A stretch of DNA of 64,000 nt from Scolanthus callimorphus (taxonomy: Eukaryota > Cnidaria > Anthozoa > Actiniaria > Edwardsiidae). The notes under the pieces are model-generated. The model was not told where the DNA came from, did no database searches, and worked only from the letters and a program-made list of their open reading frames with translations. Position 1 is the first letter of the stretch, and every line of letters starts with the position of its first letter. Shown one piece after another: positions 24,201-34,700 of the stretch. Made by a program: the position numbers and the translations under genes. Location: positions 1,054,001-1,118,000 of the forward strand of contig CM066919.1 in the NCBI GenBank assembly GCA_033964015.1, read 5' to 3'.

Positions 24201-26096
24201 TTGTTGCGTTGCAAGTTGATGATCGATGTTGCGCGTTTTTCATCTCGCGCCACAACTTGTCGCGCAACAAAAACATTTGTTGCAGGTTGTGAAAACTTGT
24301 TGCGCGAAGTAGAGCGCGGTTCTACTTTGAGACACAAATTCTGGCTTGGTTGCTCGTTTTCATCAAACAAACAACTTGTCGCGCAACATTTTGCCTACGA
24401 TTCAAGTTGGTTGGTCAATAGAAATGAAGTGCTAAGGGGCCAAATCCTCCTTGGTCTCTCATGTGTGATCATCGAAACAAAATGTTGCGCGACAAGTTGT
24501 GAATTTGATGAAAAACGAGCAACAAACATTAGACTTGCAACGCAGCAATGTTGCGCGACAAGTTGAGGGATTTTGTGCCTCGTATTTCCCCGGCTTTAGA
24601 AAATGTAGCCAGCAAAATTCACCAAAACTTGCAGATGTTCGAGAAACATCGTTCTCTTGGTCGCCATTTTGTTTTTCCTGGGCCAAAGGACCTGGATCGA
24701 GATTTCAAAAATACCACAGGCAGCCCGCGTGGATTAGTAAAAACTACAGGACTGCTTGCTATAATCAGATAATGGATAACTTGAGTACCATATTTTTTAC
24801 CCTCAGGTTGCCGCCGAGGTGGCAGCTCCGCTTGCCAAGACTGGCGAGATTGTTATCATTAATGATGAAGGGAGTAATAATGTAGCCGGTGAGGTCACAA
24901 AGCTGATTGGACAACTCCCACCCGCCGTGCAGGCCTTGACTGGCACAGATATAACTGGGGTAAGTCAGAAACTCTGTTCTTATCATCAGGTTTTATCTTT
25001 TTTGAAAGCGTTGCCAAATAACGAAAAACAGGATCCGACGTTAACTGTTTTTTCGATAGTGCCATTGGCTCCTTAAAAATCTTGTCGCCAAATAGTGAAG
25101 TTTTGTCGCCGTAATAGAAATCTGGTCGCCAAATAGTGAAGTTTGGTCGCCGTAATAGAAATCTGGTCGCCAAATAGTGAAGTTTTGTCGCCGTAATAGA
25201 AATCTGGTCGCCATCTTTTTGTCCCGAATTAATGCTGTTGACAGCTAATTTTAAAAACCTACAGACTGTGAATTGTAAGTCGCCATTTGGCGACAATGTT
25301 GAAATGTTTGCTCTCCAAACCCTAGTCGCCATTTGACACCATAAGTTGAATCTACAAGCTAAATGGCCAAGCCACAACTTTTAACTTTGAAAGTTTAAAT
25401 TTTTTCCTCAGTCCGTGCCATAGCTGGGCAACCAAAGTTGGACAAAGTTTTCTAAAAGTTGTCCATAGGTGTACAGTACACCAGGGCTCGAAATTAAGAA
25501 AAAAAATATTAGAAGAACACTGTAAAAAATATATGTTATCATACAGTAGGCGCTACTTTAGTTAAAACAAAACAAAAATGTACATATAAAAAGGTCATTC
25601 TAAACTGAACTGAACTTTCAATGGTTGTTTGTCCCAGATGAGCAAATATGCTTCTAACCATAGTTAATGAAGTGGAATGGTTGGGAAGCCCGGCAAAAAG
25701 GGTCAACACAATAGCGTGGGCTGGATGTTGAGAGGGGCTATCACGTGATATTGACCCTGCACAATCTTTTGTTTCATGCTCATCTAATATGCATGCCTGG
25801 TTGTACACTGAATCTTACTGGCTGAATTTTGGTACTTATGTACCGTGACCCTGCACAAACAAAAGGATTCCTCTGTAAAAGTGAACAAAGAGATAGTACA
25901 ATAACAGGGTGTCAATAACAGGGTTTCCTAACAATTCCCCTCTATAAACTAACAAGTGTCTACTTTCTTTATTGTGTTAGTAATTTCATGTGTAATCTTA
26001 GCTTGTGTCCAGTACATTTGATAGAATAAAATACCAATAAAATCTCTGTTTCTCCAACAGGTTCTTAAAAATCTTCCGGGAGCCAGAGCCGTGTAA
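13018..26096 (+). CDS. flot2: Flotillin-2 (reggie-1), complete ten-exon gene
   Basis: Flotillin-2 is a membrane scaffold protein on the inner face of the plasma membrane and endosomes; it forms hetero-oligomers with flotillin-1. Exons: 13018-13066, 13391-13472, 15107-15351, 19587-19789, 20407-20559, 21852-22033, 22386-22431, 22931-23068, 24807-24959 and 26061-26096. All have GT-AG borders and matching phases, and sum to 1287 nt, or 428 residues, the usual family length. The N-terminus [20 protein letters not shown] keeps Gly2 (myristoylation) and Cys4, Cys19 and Cys20 (palmitoylation). The SPFH/PHB domain follows ([51 protein letters not shown]). Then comes the Glu/Ala-rich flotillin coiled coil ([20 protein letters not shown]). 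The C-terminal [16 protein letters not shown] is typical. No frame errors. Introns, especially intron 3 (4.2 kb), are packed with mobile elements. An array of 69-bp repeats duplicates the exon 5 donor. Confidence 0.97.
14540..14790. repeat. Degraded copy of the 44879-45098 MITE in flot2 intron 2
   Basis: Shared blocks with 44879-45098 include GTCACCAGAGCCTCCCC, TTTCAGGGCC(T)TTGCTCATTGG and GAGAACTCTGGGTACGAGAT. A third copy lies near 55045-55200. No target duplication was recognised here. Confidence 0.65.
15461..15980. mobile_element. TIR element 1 in flot2 intron 3
   Basis: Perfect 16-bp inverted ends AGGCCTTCTGATATTT (15461-15476) and AAATATCAGAAGGCCT (15965-15980). The interior near both ends is built of repeated 'GTGAAATC' and 'AAATTTTGC' style motifs. 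No coding capacity. Confidence 0.8.
16088..17334. mobile_element. TIR element 2 in flot2 intron 3, flanked by CTTAGA
   Basis: Ends CAGGGCCCGTGGTTTGATG and CATCAAACCACAGGCCCTG are inverted repeats, flanked by CTTAGA at 16082-16087 and 17335-17340. Subterminal regions carry several GCGCATAATTTC repeats. It is 1.25 kb with no transposase frame. The CAGGG end recalls hAT elements, but hAT insertions normally duplicate 8 bp, so the class is left open. Confidence 0.85.
17346..19300. mobile_element. TIR element 3 in flot2 intron 3 with internal ~200-bp tandem units
   Basis: Ends begin TACCGTACCG and continue through TCGAGTAACGTAAC to CTCGCGAGCCGCGAG-type palindromes; the right end is the inverted equivalent. 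Inside, a unit of about 190-220 bp containing GAAGCGAGCG occurs at roughly 17732, 17934, 18151, 18367 and 18554, each with 'AGTAATAAAACACTAAATAATAAC' type sequence. It begins 5 bp after the CTTAGA duplication of element 2. Non-coding. Confidence 0.75.
19870..20058. repeat. Long imperfect hairpin in flot2 intron 4
   Basis: Left arm AGCACAACTTAATTTCTATG ... ATGTTGGGAGAGACAC pairs with GTGTCCCTCCCAACAT ... CATAGAAAGTTGTGCTTA. The loop contains AAATCACGAGCC and GGCGAGTGATTT, which pair again. Typical of a MITE; a folded transcript is also possible. Confidence 0.7.
20080..20145. repeat. Dispersed repeat, inverted partner near 27850-27940
   Basis: GAGAACCATTACTTTATCAG and ATAGAGCATAGATTTTGACC at this site match, in inverted orientation, TTCACCGATAAAGTAATGGT and GGTCCAAATCTATGCTCTAT near 27870-27920. 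Confidence 0.6.
20535..21086. repeat. 69-bp tandem array duplicating the flot2 exon 5 donor site
   Basis: Eight units of 69 bp start at 20535, 20604, 20673, 20742, 20811, 20880, 20949 and 21018. Each holds the last 25 nt of exon 5 (GGCTGAACTGTCTTATGAGT...) plus the first ~44 nt of intron 5. Unit 1 overlaps the real exon end at 20559. A GT donor is kept in six units; unit 4 reads CAGATAGG and unit 8 CAGGAAGG. Because 69 is a multiple of three, reading past the true donor meets the same in-frame TAA in every unit. The frame this creates on the - strand is an artefact. Confidence 0.95.
21235..21264. repeat. Run of 30 G in flot2 intron 5
   Basis: An uninterrupted G homopolymer followed by GCTTAGCCCCACCGG. 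It is probably one end of a G/C-tract MITE like those at 30240 and 42310. The exact length is unlikely to be reliable. Confidence 0.8.
21340..21535. repeat. Intronic repeat related to 22095-22272
   Basis: Shares GGGAGTCTCAAGATTTTT, CATACATTTACT and TTTTTGAAGTCCTGGGGTTG with the element at 22095 in the same orientation. Confidence 0.7.
21541..21775. repeat. Repeat shared between flot2 introns 5 and 9
   Basis: Aligns in direct orientation with 25676-25935. Shared blocks: GGCTGGATGTTGAG (here GATGCTGAG), GCTCATCTAATA, ACTGAATCTT, TGGTACTTAT and ACAAAAGGAT. The sequence just before each copy (AGTTAAT...GAATGGTT) also matches the intronic half of the 69-bp unit. Confidence 0.65.
22095..22272. mobile_element. 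MITE with CAGGGACGTCAAC ends in flot2 intron 6
   Basis: CAGGGACGTCAAC at the left pairs with GTTGACATCCCTG at the right. It includes CATACATTTACTGTATTTCT, a block shared with the AGGGGCG family. Confidence 0.7.
23443..23599. mobile_element. MITE in flot2 intron 8
   Basis: AGCAGATTTCGTATGACTGA at 23446 pairs with TCAGTCATACGAAATCTGCT ending near 23596, about 29 bp in all. TA flanks both ends. The interior is G/C rich and non-coding. Confidence 0.75.
24050..24780. repeat. Dispersed repeat, interrupted copy (partner at 31730-32005)
   Basis: Sequence on both sides of the inserted MITE (24154-24595) aligns with the continuous copy at 31730-32005: GCCGACGTTGCAAAACTTCC, ATTTGGAAGGTCTG, GAGAAACATC, TCTCTTGGTCGCCATTTTGT and ACCACAGGCA. 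It ends about 25 bp before the splice acceptor of flot2 exon 9. Confidence 0.85.
24154..24595. mobile_element. MITE inserted in another repeat, TTA duplication, empty site known
   Basis: Terminal inverted repeats of over 50 bp start AGCCGGGGAAATACGAGG and end in its complement. TTA at 24151-24153 and 24596-24598 flank it. The paralogous repeat at 31730-32005 has a single TTA (31825-31827) at the same place and lacks the element. The interior is rich in TTGTCGCGCAACA repeats. Frames inside have no family resemblance. Confidence 0.92.
25084..25212. repeat. Three tandem 41-bp units in flot2 intron 9
   Basis: Units start at 25084, 25125 and 25166, each GTCGCCAAATAGTGAAGT followed by TTGTCGCCGTAATAGAAATC with one or two differences. 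Confidence 0.9.
25676..25935. repeat. Partner of the intron 5 repeat at 21541
   Basis: Direct copy in intron 9 of the sequence in intron 5, diverged. See the blocks listed for 21541-21775. Confidence 0.65.
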
Positions 26097-26228
26097 TGCA
26101 CTTAAGACATGAGCAAATCACCAATCGGATCTACACAATGTATCATAGCTTTCACATTTCGCTACTAGAATCTCTTTGTAACATTGGGTGACGCTAGAAT
26201 ACGCGCGAACTCTCCTATGGATACATTT

Positions 26229-26430
26229 ATTAAAGAGCCTGTGTCAGCCGCCAAACATCCATTTCCATCGGCTGATTTAGAGAATATAGAGCAATCTTCT
26301 CGATTAAATTTGGTAAATCAAAACTGAAACTTTGTTTTTAGATATTTATTAAGAGATTTCTACACGTAATTCGTCTTCTAATATCGAACAAAAACAATAA
26401 CAAAGGAGTGGCTGACACGGGCTCTTTAGC
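26229..26430. mobile_element. MITE with TAAAGAGCCTGTGTCAGCC ends
   Basis: TTAAAGAGCCTGTGTCAGCC at the left pairs with GGCTGACACGGGCTCTTTA at the right. It is the intact relative of the repeat at 2596-2800. It lies about 130 bp after the flot2 stop and may form part of its 3' UTR. Confidence 0.8.
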
Positions 26431-27124
26431 GAACACAATACCAGTGTGAGTAATATATCAAACACGAGACAGCGTGTTTCATCGGGATTTCCGAACACTG
26501 AGAAGTGAGTTGAAAAACTAGTTATGCACTCTTGCCTCGTAGGGTAATTGATACTCGGCACATTCTGTCTTCGCCCAATGTTATATATAGCGTTTTTCTC
26601 ACATTATACTGGACCACTTTTGACATTTTAGCAATGTCAAGGGCCGCACAGTATACTTATAAGCGCAAACGTGGTGGGGCTGAATACAAGAAATCTAAAA
26701 CAGACGCGCGTTTTGCCTTCGATTTGTAGGGATTTGTGAAAAATATCCAAGTTCCAAGGATTTCTAGGGTAGCAAACTGGAAGGAGGTCCATCCTATCTC
26801 ACAATATAAGAGGGCACACAGTTTTGAAAGAGTATTTGTCGCCCCGTGTAAGGGTCTTCTAAGACAGTTTGGAATCCGGGATTTAGGGAGATATAATCAG
26901 TAATCCAGAAGAGCTCTTCGATTCCCTTACATAAGGCGATATATGGATTTAAAGCCCTTTTGCTATTATACATATTATCATTGGCATTTTTACATACAAT
27001 GTTCGAAAATGTAGTACACACGATTATAGCAGTTTAACCGACAGTGGTGGTATTTACGTGACAAATTTGTGGAGACAAGCAGATCTCTGGCTTTTGATAT
27101 CTACCCTATCTAAGAATTACCTGC

Positions 27125-27270
27125 AGATAGTAGCCAGGGGGGGGGGGGGGGCACAGGGGGCCGCGGCCTTATCTTTCTCGGGAGATTTTCCCATACATTT
27201 ACTGTATTATCTGGAGGAAACTTGAAAATTTTTCGTCCCATGTTTTCAGTATCCTGGCTACGCCCCTGTA
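27125..27270. mobile_element. AGGGGCGTAGCC-family MITE
   Basis: Right end TCCTGGCTACGCCCCTG is intact; the left end reads TAGTAGCCAGGGG followed by a G run (27137-27151). Contains TACATTTACTGTATTATCTGG-type sequence and CCCATGTTTTCAGTATCC as in the copy at 6446. Confidence 0.8.
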
Positions 27271-28563
27271 TCTCGGAGAAACGAAACTCGAGTAGATATC
27301 TCTAAACCCGAAATATAACGCTTCGTGTGAACCGGCTGCCTTATATCATTTACAGGACCGTTATTCATGTAGAGGAGAAACAACCAGCCAGTCTCGCTAG
27401 ATCAAGTCAATTTTTATTCTTACCTGAGTCGAGACTAGATACAACTTAAAAATTCCCAAGTCAACCAGATGATCTCGAGCTTGTGTCGCTATTGAGCAAA
27501 CCTTTTACAAAGAAAACAAAAACCAAATCACTTTGTGACTCGATCGCGATACGAGCAATAAACTACAGTCTCTTCTATTCTCGCTGCCTGTAAAATTAAT
27601 CTAGCCTAAATTATTCTTAACTTTATTTGTAAGATTTCCAACGTTGTAAGGTTGGTCATTTTATACAGGTTCAACTGCCTTTGGGTAATAGAGGCGGTAG
27701 CCAAGATATGTGAAATTGGTCTTGGTACACAGGTCCGGCTTAGCCTTTTATTTTGTGCGCGCGCAGATCATCTGAAATAATAAATGTTTTAACAACATTC
27801 ACTTGTACATTCACCTTGTGTTGAGTAATCTATCACGTATTATACTATAGCTACGTTATACGCTCGCTCTGATTGGTCCAAATCTATGCTCTATTTCACC
27901 GATAAAGTAATGGTTCTCTCGCGCTATATCATGGTACAAGATTTTTACCCTTGCTTACTTGAACTGCTGGCGGATTCTTTCTTTCTTCTTGAGAAACGTC
28001 CATTTGGAGATCGAGTAATTTCAGGCTTTGGTGGATAAAATCTTGTACCAGAGAAATATCAGGGATATTCAATTTCTGTGTGCATTTTCTAAAAGATATA
28101 GATGTTTCTCATTGACTGCAGTAACACCAAAAACAGCGGATCTCATTTGTTGGAGCCTGTAAAAATAATTTTCAAAGCTGAAAAAAGTAGTGCAAAAACA
28201 AAAATGTTGTCAATGTCATTCCACTTACCACTACCTATGTTTTGTAAAATTTTTGAATTTCGTTTTCAGTGTTTTATAGTGTTTTTAGAAACGGATCTTT
28301 TGACAAGATATTGAAACAGATTCAACGAAGTTTGCAACAGTAATAGAGGCTTTGAGTAGCAGGAATAGAGGCTTGGTTACTTGTTAAAATGTTTGGGTGG
28401 GTTCAACTTCAAGGGAGAAATTTTAACCAGCATCACGCAAGCATATGCTTCGACAGGAGCATAATGTTCGGCATAATGGGGAGATTTTTGGGTGACGCTA
28501 AAAAGCAAAATGGTCAAATTTCCGAGCATAATGTGTCTAACCCAAATACACGAAGTACTTGGT
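27271..28563. other. Gene-free stretch before glutathione synthetase
   Basis: Apart from the dispersed repeat near 27850-27940 (see 20080) no feature is recognised. Open frames overlapping 28389-28826 are in a different frame from the glutathione synthetase start and resemble nothing known. Confidence 0.5.
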
Positions 28564-28575
28564 CAAAATGGCGGC
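28564..28575 (+). promoter_or_regulatory. YY1-like motif CAAAATGGCGGC upstream of gss
   Basis: CAAAATGGCGGC matches the YY1 core AAATGGCGGC that is often found just downstream of transcription starts in animal promoters. It lies 209 bp before the glutathione synthetase ATG. Function is inferred from motif and position only. Confidence 0.35.
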
Positions 28576-28783
28576 GAAAACCGTTGCATGCAATGCTAAC
28601 CCTTACGATTTTCTACGTTCACGCATATATTGAAAGCCAAACCACTCAACAGGTTCGTGTCTTGACCAATGGCATAAAGGCTCATATGAATCAAGTCCGT
28701 CACAAACTCTTTGCAACATTGCCCATGCGAATCGAAGAACAAGAATTTCAGTCCTGCTGGGGTCCAAGTTTGTTGTTGTCAAA

Positions 28784-31700
28784 ATGTCCTTGCCTAACCC
28801 GACGATTTCTAGCGATAACCGCATAGATGCCAGCTACTTGGCAGATCAAGGGAGAGACTATTTGATAAGCCATGGAGTTCTGCTTCATGATATCAAATGC
28901 AAGCCAAATCGACCTTTGCACACGCCGTTTGCAGTGTATCCTTCTCCTCTGCCCCGAGCACTATATTACGAGGCCACAACCGTTCAAAAGGATTTCAATC
29001 TACTAATAGATCGTGTGAGCAGAGATCACGAGTTTCTTAAAGAAGCGCTGGAGCAGTAAGTAAACTGTATTCAGGGTTATCAGAAATATAAGCAATGGGT
29101 GTGATTCAGTCTAGAACAAGAAATATTACCATAACTTTAAGAGGGTCACGATATATAACTATTAACTAGGACACAAGTCATATAATTGTTTATTTTAGGC
29201 CCGTATTTGGTGTTGATAAACCCAGTAGAGGATCCAGAGGTTCCACGGAACGCTCGAGAAATCAACGATCAGGTTCATTGTGAACGTATATCTGTCAGAT
29301 GACCGTTGTCTCAAAGCCGAGCTTTGCATATATAATACCCGAAGAAAGAACGTATAATCTCCCCGATCCGCCATGAACAAAACCATGCGACAAAGTTATT
29401 GCCACAAGGCAAAAAGGGAAAGTTATAAACGCTGCGCTTGCTTCTCTTTTTTTTGGCGTTAATTGGGGTTAAGCAATTCAACTTTTCTTTTGTGCTTCAG
29501 GCGAAATGTTTGCTCAGCGCGCGATGCTCGGTAGATACTCGGTAATTTTCAAAACAGTTTAAATCAATGGCTTAAAGATTACAATAGTGAATATTTAAAT
29601 TATTTTACACGACTAACGGGATTCTTTTACGGATCTTTGTCATGAACTTGTATGAATTTTGAACGGTTCAGAGTATCAGACAGTAAACCTTTTTAATCCA
29701 TATAGATCTGAGCGTTACGTGACCCTGCACGAACAAAAGCGTAACGTAAGGCTTAGGACATCTCGGTCTTATCTACTGTGTTTCCTAAGGCGGTGATTAC
29801 ATGAGACCGTACGAACTCAGAGCGATCTGAGTTCGTATCGGCTCTCACAAATTTCTTTACATGCGTTTACATGAGTCCGCTCTGAAAAATGCCCTGACCG
29901 GCACGAGTTCATTCCGGTTGTTGACCCGACACGAACGACTTTCTAGTCCGTACCGCTCTCACGTAAACACGATCAAAAAGGTGGTGATTACACGAGACCG
30001 GTATGAACTCAGATCGCTCCGAGTTCGTACCGGTCTCATGTAATCACCGCCTAAGTCTTTCGGATGAGACAAGAAACCGAGGTCCCATGTCTGCCTGGGG
30101 TCTGCCTTCCCTTCTACCCCTGTTTGAGGTGGACGATAAATAATCCATTGCACTATTCGTAAGAGTAGGGGATTGTCTCCCGGTGCAATGGCCTGACTCT
30201 CGGAGTAATCTGCGCGCGCGGCAGCATTTGCGCCATCTAAGGGGTGGACCATTAGAAATTGGGGGAGGGGGGGTGGCAATTCCCAAAAAAAAATTCGAGC
30301 AAGGCCAATCCTTCCAAAAAAAAAATCTTGCAGAGATCCTAGGACTAGTAAGGCTAGTAAAAAACATGATATAAATTCCGAAAAAAAATTCTTGCACAAC
30401 CTGATCCCTGAAAAAAAAATTCATGCACAAAAAAATTGCCACCCCCCCCCCCCCCCCCCCCCCCCCTCCCCCAATTTCTAATGGTCCACCCCTAATGCAG
30501 CCCATGAGTCCTCCAACCATTCCTTGTCTAGAGCGGTCGTGTATTTCGACCGCTTGGAGCTCCCTCCGCTTGGATGAGGAACTCCATGTCGCCTAAATTT
30601 CAGCCGTACATTCGCACTCGAACTTATTTCTTCTCGTAGTCTAATTTGTTTAGCAGAAACTCCATACCCGGTGGCCGAGTACCTTCTTTAGCGACCAGAA
30701 AACCGGAGTTTCTTCAGGCGTACCATTTCCGTTCAAGAAACCCCTCCGGATCGCCGATTTTAACCCCTAAAGATACAACGATCATAAAAAAACTGTTCTA
30801 CAATAATATCTAGTTGTAAAAAGGGCTCAAATCCCCATAATTTTCGCAGATTTCAAGAGAAGTACAACTAGATATTATTGCAGACAGGTTTTTATTCGTG
30901 ATTTTGAATTTCCATCGTATATTTTTCTCGTGATTTACATGTCCATACATTCTCTGTATTTTACCGTTAATTCTTCACACAAATCAGTAGCCTGGGGAGC
31001 CTGTGTTAAAATCAGTACGGATCATAAGCTGTCCAACTTAGTGCTGCAACCCCCCTCTGAAAAAAATCCTGGATCCACCACTTAAGGCACTGCAAGTAGT
31101 CTATTATAAGGGTGCGTCCGCTATATCGTTATGCCGCTAGTGGTGAATGAACCTTAGAGGTGTACGTATAAAATGGATATCTGTGTTTTGTAACAGTACA
31201 GTAACGGGTGACCCCTGACAAGGCGATTATTTGAGATATACAGCAAAGCACAAGAGCAAGGAATTTATGACAAGGTAAGGCAAAGTAAAGCAAGATATTT
31301 CTCCTCCCGCGCCCGCCTCACGTTTTTGGACCGCAGCAAAATTTTATTATTTGCTATTTGTAACCAATTACAGAATAAACTAAAGTTTTAATTTCAGTAA
31401 TATATGACTTGCATTGATTAATATTTGATAAACGAACTTTAAACTCTTAGCCAATCAGAGCACCCGAAAAACAATAAATCAATTTGAAAACAAAAGAAAA
31501 CGGGCGCAAAGGCTCCCGGTTGGTGATGGGCCTTTAAGTAAGCGAGGACACATTTGACCTAGTAGTCATCTATGCCTAAATTATCTAAATCGAGAGCGGT
31601 TTTTGAAATAATAATAAAATGCGCCCACCCGCTCCATTTTTCTCACAAATCCGGACAAGAAACTTGGCCAACCTCGATCCCAGGGCGTTTCCCTTCGCTT

Positions 31701-34700
31701 GTGGCCTAAGCCTGGATTCTTATTAGATTCTTAAAGCTGTCGTTTTGCCGACGTTGCAAAACTTCCTTATTAGGAAATTCCCCTTACCTTATTTGGAAGG
31801 TCTGTAAGTACTTATCCTCATATCTTAGCGAAAAAAGCAGGAAAATTGGCCAAAACTTGCAGATACTCGAGAAACATCCTTCTCTTGGTCGCCATTTTGT
31901 TTTTACCCCCCGCCGAGGGGCCTGAGTCACGTTTTGAACACCACAGGCAACCCGCGCGGATTTGCCATAAAAACGACAGCGCTTTCTTGATATTGCATTG
32001 ATAAAATGCCTCCATTTGTTCTCTACTCAAGACAGTCACGGTAGGTCTAACTCGATGCGACTACTTCTGCGAGGCCAAGGAGCCTGGTAAGGAGCTACAG
32101 CTGAAGCAAGTTGAAGTGAACGTGATCTGTGATAGTTCTGGACATCCAACGGGTGTTACAGAGCTTTGTAGAAGGTAGGGCGCATCCTCTTTCCACACAG
32201 GGCCAGCTGAGGGGAAGACCCTGGCGCGCGAGGATGGGTAGGGCGTATCACTCACTACTTGGGGAGGGAGGGGAGAGTAGAACCAGAACTCGGACAAGTA
32301 TCATTTTGGACAAAACTAGTGTCCGAAATTCAAACCGCCGAAGTGTCGTCCTAAATAACTATGTTTTGAAAACGAGGGTCAAGATGTAACGCGACTTTGT
32401 TTTTACAGTTATTATGTTCCTCTTCTTGGACTTGAAGACCATTTAGATCACGTGAGTATGTCGACGCTGTTTCTGTTATTCCCGTTCACATGCTGAACTC
32501 AGGCTACCTTTTGAGGTGTGATTTGTTTGCCAATTAACTGAGAAGCTTTGTTAACCGTAGGTCTTACCAAACGCGTCTTTGCAAACAAAGGCGGACGGCC
32601 TCATACAAGCCTGGAAACTGTACGGCTCTCCAAGGTAATAATACACATAAACAAATTGTGCAGAAGTACGAAATTTGCCATTACAGCTAGCTGTTTCAGA
32701 TAACACGCGACTTCGGCGTTGCCGCCAGAGTTTGGCAGTTGGGTTTTCTGTGCTGTCCATCAATCATGCAATCCGTGTCCGTGTAAGCCAATCATATCCT
32801 TACTCAGTGCACTCGATTGGCTTCCCTTGCGAGACATGTCGCGACAGAAGCTAATTGAATGCACTAGGCGAACTAGGCAAGGATCTGATTGGCTCACATG
32901 GTTTGATTGACTACACAGGAAAACCCAACTGCCAAAAGCTCTCTCGATGTTTTGAACGCGCTGGGTTGCGTGTTACCTGACACAGCTGTAATAAAATTTC
33001 TAAATCAAGCAGACAATGCTAACGGGCGCAAAATTTGACGGAATATTTTCTCTGCCTATTTGTTTCTCTTTTTGCCCGCGCAGGTCCCTAAAAAAAGGCA
33101 ATTGTTTTTTTTTATATTAATCGGGGTCTAAAGTCCTCGTGGCTGCCCTTGTAACTTGTGATGGTTAAATCACTAACGCAGATTTTTTACTGTCATTGTT
33201 TGCTAGCTCAGCGATAATGTTCATCAGTTTCCCGAGGGAAGAGGCGACGTTCTACTACGACCATAGACATTTGGAGTACGCCGTCAGAGAACGGTAGGTA
33301 CTCGACCAATCACAGCGCGCGATTGAGATCCCTCGATTTTTGTCACTTGGGCTTGTCACAGGAAGCCCAAATCTTGAAAAACGCGAAAGTGAAATCGCCA
33401 CACCGTCGCCTGTGAAGAAGGCTATAGTGTTGTATGAATATGGGGCTCCACTACGTGTTTGAATGCCTCCTACGCGTAGTTTTCCGAAGGAGGTATAGTT
33501 AGTATCTTTGACAATTTCACAGTGCATCTGGTGATGACCTAACATGGAGTGTTATTATATTTACAGATGTCCTGGCCTCAGAGTGATCCGTGGGACAATG
33601 GCCGATATTTATAACAAAGGGAAAGTAACGGATGACGGCACATTATATGTGTGAGTCCGCTGACTTCTAACTTGATATGCAGCACGAAATCGACATGGTC
33701 CAACTTGACGTTACCACCAAAGACATATCTTATGACAAATAAAAGAATGGGTGTTCTTGAAACTTTTTCTCGAAGTTATTTAGAGCTGAGCGACCAACTA
33801 CGAATTGTAATTTTTCAGCTTGACCAGTTCCTGTTTTGTTGTGACAACCGATTAAATATTCACGCGTTGAATGCAATTTGGTGTTAATCAAGTGGCAGCA
33901 CCTCATAAACGGCTCATTGCATTCGGCGCGTGGATATGTTCTTTATTGTGCAGATTTTGAAGACTGATTTTTTAATTTTATAGGGATGGCCAGGAAATCG
34001 GCATGGCGTACTACAGGGACGGATACACTCCAGAACACTATCCTACTGAAGAGGTATGCTATTAAGTCTGCGCGCACCCATCAAACAACTAAACATGTAT
34101 ATCATCCATAAACTCTCGACTCTTGAATGCGATTACTTGCTGTGCATGCTGAGCTCTGTCTACTGGGGGCGATCAGTAATAACAGAAACATATAACAACT
34201 GGTAATAACAAATTGTTTCTTTGCAAATGGGCCACTTTATTGTAAGACGCATAACAAATTGAATAATAATAATTTAAGCGAAAAAGGGAGTGTGGTGTAG
34301 AGTGCGTCTTTTACGACGACCTATGACCACATCGTGTATATAGCTAACAGATAGATCTTATTTTTCCGTGCGTCTGTACCGTAATATATGTACAGATGAT
34401 GGCATAGCGTCATGAACAATAACGTACGTCATGAGACGCAATAGTATGGCGTGACTGTGGTCAATGAAAAGCGATGACGACTTCTGTGCATCTAAATCTA
34501 TTTGTTTTTATACAACATAAAAAGCTATTTTTCTCAGGATGAAAAGCCAAACAGCGCACTCACTCGATTTTGGTTGCGTGCGCACGCTATGACGTCTATC
34601 GTGCGTGTGTACTGTTATCACGCACAGCCTGTCGACCAATCATAGCGCGCGTTTTACTTGAGTTGTTGTACGGCTGCAATGTCTTCGTGGAATAAATCAA

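Noticed and set aside
23897..24885. Several frames of 120-157 residues on both strands
   Set aside because: All lie within the nested repeat and MITE; the only true coding part is flotillin-2 exon 9 from 24807.
28389..28826. 145-residue + frame overlapping the gss start
   Set aside because: Out of frame with glutathione synthetase and without motifs; gss exon 1 from 28784 explains the coding signal.
29198..29282. Candidate gss exon 2 after TTTATTTTAG
   Set aside because: Phase fits, but the translation has no glutathione synthetase character; 31197-31274 matches the family despite a one-base shift.
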